Shown: in pieces, positions 20,074-30,063 of the stretch
Numbering within the stretch: position 1 is the stretch's first letter
Layout: the number at the start of each line of letters is the position of its first letter
Source: Macrothele yani
Lineage: Eukaryota; Arthropoda; Arachnida; Araneae; Macrothelidae
Reading direction: 5' to 3'
NCBI GenBank assembly: GCA_039090855.1
Contig: CM076999.1
Coordinates: forward strand, 111,475,072-111,539,071
DNA: 64,000 bases
Notes under the pieces: model-generated
What the model saw: the letters and a program-made list of their open reading frames with translations, nothing else
Databases searched by the model: none
What the model was told of the DNA's origin: nothing
Translations under genes and position numbers: made by a program

Positions 20074-21766
20074 ATACCTGCCAACTTTTACGCATTTTAA
20101 CTGTTCTTTATGATTTTATGCACAGATCGCTATTTTTACTCATTTCTGTATATTTAAAAAAAAAATAATCTTCCTTGAGAAATATTTGTTAATGTTTCAG
20201 TTAAATCATACCTGCCAACTCTTCCGGAATTTGCGGAAGTTTTCTGTTTTTTTGTGCGGTTTCCCAGCCGGGAGAACTTTTCTTCCAGATTTTTTAATTT
20301 TCTGTATTTTTTGTTTAAAATATCCCTATTAATAAAATATATAACAGAGATGGAAATGTTGTGCCATTGTGCGCCAGAACACCCATGCCCTATCGACATC
20401 GTCGGGACTTCGGCACAGTAAATTCTCCGTGCACACTGTTATGCTTGACGCTGAATAAAGATCATGCAGTGAGAAGAAAGATTCAGAGACTCCAGCTACT
20501 GTGGATTTTACGTAGTTACTATGGAAATAGTCGGTCCTCTACGGACAACGGAAAACATCGAGTATGCTATGGAAGTCATCTGTCCACTGCGGACGACAAA
20601 AACGTGGAGTGTGCTATGGAAATCGTAGGTCCACTTTGGACGACAAAAAACGTTGAGTATGGTATGGAAATAGTCGGTCCTCTACGGACAACGGAAAACA
20701 TCGAGTATGCCATGGAAGTCATCTGTCCACTGCGGACGACAAAAACGTGGAGTGTGCTATGGAAATCGTAGGTCCACTGTGGACGAAAAAACGTTGAGTA
20801 TGGTATGGAAATAGTCGGTCCTCTACGGACAACGGAAAACATCGAGTATGCTATGGAAGTCATCTGTCCACTGCGGACGACAAAAACCGTGGAGTGTGCT
20901 ATGGAAATCGTCGGTCCGCTACAGGCGATGGAAAACATCAAGTATGCTATGAAAATCGTAGGTCCTCTACGGACAACGGAAAACATCGAGTATGCCATGG
21001 AAGTCATCTATCCACTGCGGACGACAAAAAACGTGGAGTGTGCTATGGAAATCGTAGGTCCACTGTGGACGACAAGAAACGTTGAGTATGGTATGGAAAT
21101 AGTCGGTCCTCTACGGACAACGGAAAACATCGAGTATGCCATGGAAGTCATCTGTCCACTGCGGACGACAAAAAACGTGGAGTGTGCTATGGAAATCGTC
21201 GGTCCGCTACAGGCGATGGAAAACATCAAGTATGCTATGGAAATCGTAGGTCCACTGTGGACGACCAAAACGTCGAGTATTATATGGAAATCGTCGGTCC
21301 GCTACGGGCGATGGAAAACATCGAGTGTGCTATGGAAATTGTAGGTCCGCTACGGACGACGGAAAACATCGAGTATGCTATGGAAATCGTCGGTCCGCTA
21401 CGTACAATGGAAGACATCAAGCATGCTACGATAATCGTAGGTCCCTACGGACGACGGAAAACATCGGGTATGCTATGGAAATCGTCGGTCCTCTGCGAAC
21501 GACGGAAAACATCAAATATGCTATGGAAATAGTCGGTCCGCTACGGACAACGGGAAACGTTGAGTATGGTATCAAAATGTGATATAATTTGTTTATATTA
21601 TAAACATCTAAAAATTATTAAATGCACAAATATTTGCATTTATTTTTACTTGTACATAGCTAAATTCATCATAAATGTTGTTTGCGCATTGTTTAAAAAA
21701 AAAATCATTAGAAATGTCATTTGCACGCAATTTTGCACATTTGAATTTTCTCAAGTTGGCAGGTGT
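20074..21766. mobile_element. hAT-like nonautonomous element containing a satellite
   Basis: Left end ATACCTGCCAACTTTTACGC; the right end reverse-complements to ACACCTGCCAACTTGAG. The 8-bp flanks are GCTTGCAC (20066-20073) and GCTTGCAT (21767-21774), one mismatch, which is the target-duplication length of hAT elements. A second terminus-like 'ATACCTGCCAACTCTTCCGG' lies at about 20210. The interior is mostly a 48-bp tandem array and encodes no transposase. Confidence 0.65.
20520..21575. repeat. 48-bp tandem array, about 22 units, higher-order structure
   Basis: Units of about 48 bp start 'ATGGAAATCGTCGGTCC' or variants. Three main variants alternate in the first part: 'atggaaatagtcggtcctct', 'atggaagtcatctgtccact' and 'atggaaatcgtaggtccact', giving a period near 144 bp; later units are shuffled. 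Each unit has a small inverted repeat, for example GTCCG-CTA-CGGAC or GTCCAC-T-GTGGAC. Several frames stay open on both strands because the unit is a multiple of three. Confidence 0.9.
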
Positions 21767-21825
21767 GCTTGCATCTTTCAGATGCACTCGTTTTATTCAT
21801 GTAGCTCATTCTCAAAATTAACAAA

Positions 21826-22545
21826 CAATATCTAGAAACTTTATAAACTAAATTCTCACACGAAGGCACACCCAGTGATGATCCGCGACAGGAACGTTGG
21901 ATGATTCACCACCTGCTGACGAAAATCTTGACAGAGTTCGACACGGAGCGCCTTCTGTTCGGAGTTCAAAATCTTGGGCACAAACTTTGCAGCAATGTGG
22001 TGCATGTTCAAAACCGACGTCAGAATTTCTTGCACTGTTTCGTATGACACATTGATGATAGTAGCAATGTCTTGACTGGTTCTCTGATTATCCTCATGCA
22101 CCAGTTCCCTAATTTTGTCCACATTTTGGGAGGTTTTGCTCGTGTATGGTCGCCTTGATCTCTCGTCGTCTTTCAGTGCTGTTCTGCCGCTCTTGAAGCG
22201 CGAGTGCCACTCAAAACACCTCGCATGACTCATTGCTTCTTTGCCATAAGCCTGCCGCAACATTTGCGCATCTCCGTTCCCGATTTGCCGAGTTTGACAC
22301 AGCATTTGAGCTCCGCTCGCTGCTCTAGTTTTCAGTCCATACCGTAATTGCAGCTGTGTTCTGCACGTGGTCACCAAATATCGTGTAGCACAGCTCTCGA
22401 TGTTTGCAGAACCGACACCACTTGGCACAATGACTCATGAAGGTCCCTGCCTTTGACCGCTGCTCCCGCATCCGCATACTGCCATCTGTTGACGTGCTAC
22501 ATACCTAGTCTCGAAACTTTTTATCACACTACGTACCGAACATCT
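21826..22545 (-). mobile_element. Mariner with deleted catalytic region
   Basis: The right end reverse-complements to TACGTAGTGTGATAAAAAGT followed by TTCGAGAC. The left end at about 21826 has the shorter match CTAGAAACTTTATA. The element is about 0.7 kb and contains the transposase N-terminal half at 21856-22428. Confidence 0.65.
21856..22428 (-). pseudogene. Mariner transposase N-terminal half
   Basis: The minus strand contains AYGKEAMSHARCFEWHSRFK, DDERSRRPYTSKT, then IATIINVSYETVQEILTS and LNMHHIAAKFVPKILN, which are the two HTH units and linker of mariner. FLSRIITG, which precedes the first catalytic Asp in mariners, is followed by CAFV and a stop, so the triad is absent. The frame is open for 190 codons, but the product would lack catalysis. 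Confidence 0.85.
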
Positions 22546-22800
22546 CCATTTGCAGCGATATCGGCACATGACTCAAGCTTTACGGACATCCATCACAAGT
22601 CTTACACAATTAATTAATAATTAATTGCATTATCATCTATTAATTTACTGTCTAGTCAAGTCACCATGTTCAAATTGTTGAAGCATTCTCTTGTGCAGTT
22701 TGCTGTCTACCTTCCTTGAAAACACCTTCTGGTTAGTGTGTAAAAGCTTAGAAAACTGATTTTTATTCTATGCCAATAAATTCATATTTCTAGTGTAGTA
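22546..22800. other. Intron sequence, nothing recognised
   Basis: AT-rich spacer between the mariner and the RTE-like LINE. Confidence 0.5.
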
Positions 22801-22814
22801 TGCTATTTTAAGTA

Positions 22815-23787
22815 AAATACAACACACAAAAATTGAGAAAATACTTTTTAAGAAAATACAACACACATAAAAATTGGAAAGGGAGTGAGACAAAGTGACA
22901 CCATATCTCTGAAGCTCTTTAACGCCACATTGGAAAATGTCTTTCAATCACTGAACTGGGAAAACAAAGGGATAAAGATTAATGGAGATTATCTAACCCA
23001 CCTTCGTTTTGCTGATGACATAGTCATTTTTGCAACTACCCCATCAGAGCTGCAGAGTATGATCCAGGAACTTGCTGACAAGAGTAAAGAAGTGGGATTA
23101 GAAATGAACTTTCAGAAGACAAAAGTGATGTTCAATGCTTTTACAAGAAATGAAGATTTATCGATTGATGGAGAAAAGCTGGAGATAACAGACACGTACG
23201 TTTATCTTGGACAGCAGATATCAAGTGAGGGTCACATTGATGAAGAAATTAATCGGTGTACAAAACTTGCCTGGAGAGCTTTTGGAAGAAACAGCATAAT
23301 TTTCAAGAGCAATATGCCATTATGTCTTAAAAGAAAAGTGTTTGATCAATGCATCCTTCCAGTGCTTACGTATGGTGCAGAGACATGTACCTTAACTAAA
23401 AGAGACGTACAAAGGCTGCAGACAACTCAAAGAAGCCTGGAGAGGTGCATGCTTGGTGTAACTAGGAGAGATAAGAAGAGGAACTCATGGATCCGAAAAA
23501 TGACAAGAGTGGAAGACATCATGATCAGAGTTAAATCCCTGAAATGGCAATGGGCTGGACATACTGCCAGAAGGACAGATCATCGATGGACAGCCGAAAT
23601 TTTAGATTGGATTCCAAGGGACAGGAAAAGACCCAGAAGAAGACCACATGGGAGATGGGTGGATGAAATTCGAAAGTATGCAGGAGTGACATGTAGGAGA
23701 CTGGCACAAGACAGACCGTTGTGGAGGAAACTTGGGGAGACTTTCGTCCAGCAGTGGATTGATAATGGTTGACGATGATGATGATGA
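22815..23787 (+). mobile_element. RTE-like LINE, 5'-truncated, with 14-bp target duplication
   Basis: The insertion is bracketed by TGCTATTTTAAGTA at 22801-22814 and 23788-23801, a 14-bp target-site duplication. The 3' end is a (GATGAT)n tract directly after the ORF stop, typical of the RTE clade. The same family is present in fuller form at 51697-54535. Confidence 0.85.
22885..23772 (+). pseudogene. RTE-like reverse transcriptase, C-terminal half
   Basis: The frame is open for 295 codons. It starts within the RT palm (RQSDTISLKLFNATLENVF, usually RQGDTISPKLF), has the catalytic box LRFADDIVIF (F-A-D-D), then the thumb and the LINE-specific C-terminus with YLGQQISSEGHIDEEINR, VLTYGAETCTL and WAGHTARRTDHRWT. 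It ends 'QQWIDNG' and stop. Fingers, the first catalytic Asp and the endonuclease are missing through 5' truncation, so it is not functional. It keeps the frame through the GKGVRQ motif, where the second copy has lost one base. Confidence 0.9.
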
Positions 23788-23859
23788 TGCTATTTTAAGT
23801 ATAGTTAGTGTACAGTTCCTTGTTATTAAAAAGACCTTTTGTGCTGCATACTCACCATC

Positions 23860-24165
23860 TTTTTTTCATGTAGGCATTTCTAAATCTGGTCCTCCACATG
23901 ATATCCCTGGCCTTCCTCTACCTTTCCTTCCTGCCGCTTGGCCTGAATGAATTCTCTTAGAAAGCATTTCATCACTCATTCTTTTAACATGGCCAAATCA
24001 CAGAGTATTTGTTTCTACCTTACTAACAGCGCTTTGCTTCACATTTACACATCTTCATTCTTCACGTATGTGATCAGAACATGTCTTGCCCCAACTCCCC
24101 ATAGGTAACACATCTCTTCAGTGCACAAATAATTCCTATGATCTTTGAGCCTTGAAAATCATTAA
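23860..24165 (-). pseudogene. LINE fragment (family L2-a), RT C-terminus
   Basis: Reversed, the sequence parallels the segments 'RMSDEMLTKK' and 'VCGKTCSDLVRNE' of the copy at 34870-35490, in broken frames. It lies immediately after the RTE-like LINE. Confidence 0.65.
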
Positions 24166-24177
24166 AAGTACATTAGT

Positions 24178-24710
24178 ATGGGTTCTGGAACAAAACCCAT
24201 CGAGTTGAAGTCTTTGGGCCAGTGTCTGTGTGACACTGGCCCAAAGATTCCAACTCACAGGCACGGTACCTCAACAATGCAGAAGATGGTTCCAGTTGAT
24301 CATTCCACCTAAGGGTTCTGGAATAAAAGCCAGTGAGTTGGAGCTTTTTGGCCAATGTCATACAGAACTCGCTGGTACCAACAATACATGTGAAGTTTCC
24401 AGTTGGTCGTTCCACCTAAGAGTTCCTGAACAAAACCCAGTAAGTAAGAGCCTTTTGGCCAATGTCACACAGAACTAGCAGGTACCTCAACAATACAGGA
24501 GATGTTTGCAGTTGGTCATTCCACCTAAGGGTTCTGAAACAAAACCCAGTGAGTTTGAATCTTTTGGCCAATATCACACAGATCTAGTTTGTACCTCAAC
24601 AATGCAGGTGATGTTTCTAGTTGGTCATTCCACCTAAGGGTTCTGGAACAAAACCCAGTGAGCTGGTCTTTTGGCCAATAACATATAGAACTTGCTGGTA
24701 TCTCAACTAT
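24178..24710. repeat. Tandem repeat, about 110-120-bp unit, 4-5 copies
   Basis: 'GGTTCTGGAACAAAACCCA' and 'TTGGTCATTCCACCTAAG' recur about every 107-131 bp from 24180 to 24700. Copies are diverged; a local inverted segment occurs at 24212-24250 ('ggccagtgtc' with 'gacactggcc'). Confidence 0.85.
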
Positions 24711-25274
24711 ATTTATACTAAAACTTAAAGTTAATTATTTCTAATAAGTTCTACATTTCTGATTTCAACCTAGGATTGTGATAACCAAATAGCATAGTAT
24801 TACAACCCAAGAACAACACCTACCATGTTATTGTTTGGCATTGAAAGTTCCATAGAGCTGTATCTGCGCTTTTAATTTCTGTGCTTTTGGTAACAAGCTG
24901 CACATGTGGAAGTGCCCATTTAGCAACATCTATTCCTTGTTATTTTGACCAAAATTTCATCATTCACTATTTGATATGAAGTTATTTATATATTTTTAAC
25001 CTTCATGTTATGGATGATAAATAATACAGAGTATCCCAACTAGAAATTCCCAAAATTATACCAGTTGTAGCAGGCACATACCCAAAATAGATATTCTGGA
25101 CAGAATTTGTGTTAGCTATGATATTATATAGGGAATGTGCGTAACCAAGCAAAAACCTACACCAGCCTTGACAGTTTGGTCTTTGTTTTGTTGTTTTAAA
25201 TTTAATTTTATGATTTTATTTGACTTTTTGTTGAAATACTTTTTAGTTGTCAACATGTAGCACTGCTCATATGT
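24711..25274. other. Intron sequence, nothing recognised
   Basis: AT-rich; no coding or repeat signal recognised. Confidence 0.5.
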
Positions 25275-26985
25275 TAGAGTAGTAGCCAAAATTGTGGAAA
25301 TCTTTTGGAAATAATGTATTTTTGAGGTTTGATGGCTCATAACACCACTTTTGTTTGGAGTAATACCATAAAATTATATATCAATGGAAAGATAATTTCA
25401 TCAAGAATGTAATGCAATAACTTTTATGAAGGATTTTGTATTAGAACAGCAGTTATAATATAAGAAGAAAAATGAAACACATAGAAAAAATGAGGTATAC
25501 AAAAATTCTCACCATGTCAGTTAATACTTATTGGGTAACCCTTAGCGTTAATTACGGCCTTGCAACGCCTTCCCATGGAGTGAACCAAGTTTTTTAGTTC
25601 TGCAGATGTTATAATGTGAAATCAAGATTGAATGATCGTTTCTATTAATTGGGTTTTATTGCTGGGTTGCTTCTGACTAACAAGTTTCTTTAGTCGGCTC
25701 CATAGATTTTTGATGGGGTTAAGGTCTGGGCTATTCCCAGGCCATTCCAGCAGTGGAATATGATTATCTTGAAACCACTCTTTGCACACAGCGTCAACAT
25801 GGCATGGATCTGAATCCTGTTGAAATATAAATGCTTTATTATCTTGGAAACGATCACATGCGGAAGGCTTCAGTTTGAGTTCAAGTATTTCATTAATGTA
25901 TTTTTCGCCAATTATATTCTCATTAATCACGCAAATTCTGCCCACACCTTTTGATGTCATACAACCCCAGATCATAACATTAACTGGGTGTTTCACGGTA
26001 AATGTGATACAATCAGGATGCAAATCTTCTCCGATTCTTCTCCTTATGTATTTTATGCCATCACTCCAAATAACACTGTCTCATTAACATGGGTTTTAGC
26101 CCAGTTTAATCTTCTCAACCTTTGTTTGAAAGATAAAAGTGGCTTTTTTCGTAGAATTCTATCTTTTAGACCAGATTTCTGCAGTCTGCGACAAACAGTC
26201 CTTGCTCTCAGCTTCACATTGCATTGCGCCATTTCATTTTGTATACACCCAGATGAATTTCTTTTGTCACCTAGGCACAGTCTCTTAATTCTTCTATCAT
26301 CACTTGCTGTTGTGTACCTTTTCCTGCCTTTACCAGTCTGGTTTTGTAGCGACTGAGTCTCCTTATATCTCTTCAAAAATTTAGAAATGCCACCTTTGGT
26401 TAAGTTTCCACCAATTTTTCTTCTAATTTCTTCAAAACTGAAGCCTTGTTCACTTAATAACAGCATTTTACATCGCTTTCTGGGTGACCAGTCAACTCTT
26501 TGCGCCATTTCTTTAATTTTATTACGTTTTACAAGCTTCACTAAATGAAAGAACACAATAATAATAATAAAAAAAAAAACTTGATAGCAATCACATAACA
26601 CCCTGACAAATGTCCTCCCCTCAGCTCCAATACAGGACATCAATAGCTGAATCCTACTGTGACCTGATTGGCTCATTGCCAAAAAAAGATGACACCTGAT
26701 TGGCTCTCTAAACACTCATGCTCATTGGCTACATTCAAATGAAGGAAAGCTACTTCATATCAACCTAAGCAAGTTGTGTCTCCTTTTTCTGGTTATTTGG
26801 CTATAACTTTTCATACAATACAGATAATCGAACAAACTTTGTTGCATTACATTCTTGATGAAGTTATCTTTCCATTGATATATAATTTTATGGTATTACT
26901 CCAAAACAAAAGTGGTGGTGTGTGCCATCAAACCTCCAAAATACACTTTTCCCAAAAGGTTTCCACAATTTTGGCCACTACTGTA
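25275..26985 (-). mobile_element. Tc1-like transposon with long inverted repeats
   Basis: The ends (GAGTAGTAGCCAAAATTGTG at 25277; right end reverse-complement CAGTAGTGGCCAAAATTGTG) continue as inverted repeats of roughly 150-200 bp, sharing 'gaggtttgatggc', 'ggagtaataccataaaatta' and 'caatggaaagataa'. TA borders are present. Size (1.7 kb) and organisation match long-TIR Tc1 elements. Confidence 0.9.
25517..26508 (-). pseudogene. Tc1-like transposase with three lesions
   Basis: Start MAQRVDWSPRKRCKMLLLSE (26508), HTH1 FSFEEIRRKIGGNLTKGGIS, linker QTGKGRKRYTT, HTH2 LRARTVCRRLQKSGL, then the DDE domain. Near 26055 a one-base frameshift falls at the first-Asp block (IWSDG). The second Asp is in IFQQDSDPCH. 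The third position reads DLNPIKNLW, with the catalytic Glu replaced by Lys. A TGA then interrupts at 25622 before the frame resumes to end at 25517 (GYPISIN, stop). Confidence 0.9.
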
Positions 26986-27125
26986 TATGTTTTCCATTCT
27001 TATGATTTTCAGTTTTTGCTTTGTGATGAGTTCATTCTGTTATATAGTTTTGCAGTTTTTATATTTTTAACAGTTTTACACTGCCATCAGTGAAGATGAT
27101 TATCAGTTATTTTTATCACAATTAG

Positions 27126-27222
27126 TGCAACATTTTGTCTGACTCTGTTTGCCACCGTAACATGTTAAAGAGCGGAAAATCATCTTCTGCTGGTGAAACA
27201 CTGCTTGTTCAAGCAATGCAAG
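27126..27222 (+). CDS. Pkc98E: Novel PKC hinge exon, acceptor uncertain (partial gene)
   Basis: The end of this exon reads SGKSSSAGETLLVQAMQ and joins perfectly in phase 1 to the following exon (DYSSRGLTW). The donor is GTAACA at 27223. Two acceptors keep the frame, both phase 0: TTTTTATCACAATTAG before 27126, which has the better pyrimidine tract and adds CNILSDSVCHRNMLK, and AACATGTTAAAG before 27171. An in-frame TAG just upstream of 27126 limits the exon. The sequence is Ser-rich hinge. Existence is supported by the exact phase match and the short downstream intron, not by direct homology. Confidence 0.6.
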
Positions 27223-27274
27223 GTAACATATTTTTATCGCTTTTCTGAATGCTATTGACTGTTTTCATGCTTAG

Positions 27275-27468
27275 ATTATTCTTCAAGAGGTCTTACGTGG
27301 GATTCTTCAATGCGGACGTTTGTCCCTGATGAGCAAATATTTAAGAATTACTATCCTTCTGATTTGGCAGGAGACCTACTACAAGACTTTGACAAGGATC
27401 GCCCAAGGAAACTAGGACTGCATGATTTCACATTTATTAAAGTTTTGGGAAAAGGAAGTTTTGGAAAG
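27275..27468 (+). CDS. Pkc98E: Novel PKC: end of hinge and start of kinase domain (partial gene)
   Basis: The frame opens DYSSRGLTWDSSMRTFVPDE, continues through the hinge, and enters the catalytic domain with KLGLHDFTFIKVLGKGSFGK. The glycine-rich ATP loop GKGSFGKV is complete except that its final Val is encoded by the next exon. The acceptor TGCTTAG precedes 27275 (phase 1) and the donor GTCAGT follows 27468 (phase 0). FTFIKVLGKGSFGKV matches the PKC epsilon/eta class very closely. In this family the kinase phosphorylates Ser/Thr near basic residues after release of the N-terminal pseudosubstrate. The intron before it is only 52 nt and the one after is about 35.5 kb. Confidence 0.93.
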
Positions 27469-28180
27469 GTCAGTAAATCTGCCAATATATTTCGTAAGTT
27501 TTTTTTTGTTTTTTTTAATTCTGGGGTCAATCCAGGTTTGTGCAGATGATACCCATTCTTGTGAAATTCTACCTTTTTGTGTGATATTTAGCATATTTTT
27601 GTGAATTTTGCCTATTTTTGCATTTAGAGCAATTTCAACCTCTATAATAATTATTTTGATAGTAATCTGTAATTACTGCCATCGCACTTTCATATTAATT
27701 ATTTATTTATTCATTACTGTTTTATTATTATTATATTTGCACTTTTAAGGTATTAACCTCTTGCAAAGTGCGCATAGTTTACGTGCAATTCATAAATGAA
27801 AAAACCATGAGGAATAATCACTCACCATAAATATCATGGTAACCTCCAATGGACCAAACACTTCCAACACGTCAATTCATCGTGATGTAACTGGGCTTCC
27901 ACAGGTTTACAGACCTCTTGCTTACGCTTCTTATTTTCGGGTGTGAAACATCGTTTTTTTTTCCTTTGCCTTATAGTATGTTACTATAATGCTTGTCAAT
28001 TCGATAAAAATCATACATACAACTCATTCATACAATTCAAGTAAAAACTATGTACATAAACCTTACATTCACAGGTGATTAAACCCTAGTCAATTCTAAT
28101 TATGGAACTCCTCCTTCTGTTTCACAACCTCTGCTACTCCCACTGCAATTGTCACACCCATTCAGCCCCGCACATCCAAT

Positions 28181-28220
28181 CCTCTAGTACTTTCGACAGA
28201 TCCCTGTCATCTTCAGGAGG
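28181..28220 (-). ncRNA. Hammerhead ribozyme (PLE dimer, left unit)
   Basis: Minus strand: CCTC, CTGAAGA, stem II GACAG/CTGTC with a GGAT loop, GAAA, stem III AGTACT (self-complementary), A, GAGG pairing with CCTC. All core positions fit. It lies about 100 bp beyond the GIY-YIG stop. Confidence 0.9.
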
Positions 28221-28318
28221 CAGGTGTGTCTCATCCGCCCACCGCAGCTCAAGTGAGCAGAGCCATCGAGGCCTGGGCCCCAGTCGCTATCTCTGAATCG
28301 TTGTGTCTCTGGCGCCAT

Positions 28319-29775
28319 CTATTGTCCCTGCTGCTCTTTTTTTCTCTCTTTCTTTTTACGCTGCTGTTCAATTTTTATTATGGCTTTCCATTGTTCGTTT
28401 AAGTTATTTGGCTCATTAATGTTGCATAATCTTGATCTGTTTTTTCAATTAACACTGATTCTGCAATTCTTAACTGCTTTTTCGTTTTACAGCTCTTAAT
28501 AATTTTAATATCTTCAAACCTTGGACATTTTTGATTTTCCATACAGTATTGGGTCAATGCTGTCTTAGCCTCTTTTTGTTCCAATTATTAATATGCTGAT
28601 TCAATCTATATTTTAATTTGTTCTTGGTGCTGCCTATATATGACACAGGTGGTTGCTGGTTTATTGGGATTTCATAAATTCCTGCTCTATCTAATTGGCT
28701 AATTTTTTCATTTTTAATCACTAAATTTTTTACAGTAAGTACCTGATTTCCTACCTGTATGCCATACTTGCCACAAACTTTATTAATTTCTGCTGAAACA
28801 TTTTCTATATATGGTATTCCTCCCACATATTTTACAAGTTTTTTATCACTCTTGACCTTATTGTAACCTTGAGTTACTTCATAAATCCATTTTTTTAATA
28901 CCTGTTTAGGGTATCCAAAAGCATATGCAATTTTTCAATATATTCAATTTCTTCTTTTCTATACTGTTCAATTGATGAATGTGTTAAACTTCTTTTAATT
29001 AGTGTTTTAATACTATTTCTTTTTATGTGTTAATGGATGTGATGACTGAAATGGTATAAGTAGTACTGGGATATATGAAGATTTTCTATGCACTCTGAAT
29101 TGTAAACTCTCCTCTGTTTTAATAATCAAAACGTCCAAAAATGCCAAAGTATTGTCATGTTCTTGTTCTACTGTCAGTTCTATAGATGGATAAATTTCAC
29201 TATACTTTTTTGTCAAGTCCTCAAGTTCATCATTTTTTAGCCTGGATAACAGAAAAATGTCATCAACATATCTGCAGTATATCAGTGGTGGATCCTCGAG
29301 TTTACTTATTATTTTTTCCTCAATGTCACTCATTATAATTTCAGCAAATAAAGTTGACAGTGGTGACCCCATAGGTCCACCATGATTTTGTTTGTACATC
29401 TTGTTGTTAAACTTAAAAATGTTATTTTCATATATGTACAATAAAATTTCTCTTAACTCCTCTATTTGTATTGCCTTCATTGTCTGTAGCACATACAATT
29501 TTTCAATAATTATTTCTATTGCCTGAGGTACTGGTGTGCTAGGAAAAAGAGCTCTCACATCCATACTAGCCATATGATATTCACTTAAATCTTGTTTAAT
29601 TACTTTAATTTTCTCAATAAATTCGTATGTATTCTTCACAGTGAACCTTGTCTTCATGAACACAGGTGCCAAAAATTTGTAGATATTCTTTTCTAGTTTT
29701 ATTAGTGGGGAATTCCTTTTTGATACAATCACTCTCATAGGTGTATCAGGCTTATGAGTTTTTATTTTTGCAATC
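28319..29775 (-). pseudogene. PLE reverse transcriptase and GIY-YIG, 5'-truncated copy
   Basis: Minus strand. RT begins at IAKIKTHKPDTPMRVIVSKR and includes SMDVRALFPS (first catalytic Asp), GGPMGSPLSTLFAEI and YCRYVDDIFLL (YVDD box), then AFLDVLIIK. The GIY-YIG module follows (GIYEIPINQQPPVSYIGST). Frames break near 29030, 28920, 28560 and 28450. The N-terminal domain before IAK is missing: the terminal segment is joined directly to it at 29776. Nearly identical to the plus copy, so divergence is recent. Confidence 0.92.
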
Positions 29776-30063
29776 CGAAAATAAGAAGCGTAAGCAAGAG
29801 GTCTGTAAACCTGTGGAAGCCCAGTTACATCACGATGAATTGACGTGTTGGAAGTGTTTGGTCCATTGGAGGTTACCATGATATTTATGGTGAGTGATTA
29901 TTCCTCATGGTTTTTTCATTTATGAATTGCACGTAAACTATGCGCACTTTGCAAGAGGTTAATACCTTAAAAGTGCAAATATAATAATTGAGAATTACAC
30001 GCAAAATTCTGAGCTGGGATAGTTGAGGTGAGGGGTTTGCAGTCGCTATCATACTCTGGTATT

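Noticed and set aside
20805..21344. 179-codon repeat protein
   Set aside because: Frames are open because the satellite unit is 48 bp; several frames on both strands are open alike, and there is no promoter or splice context.
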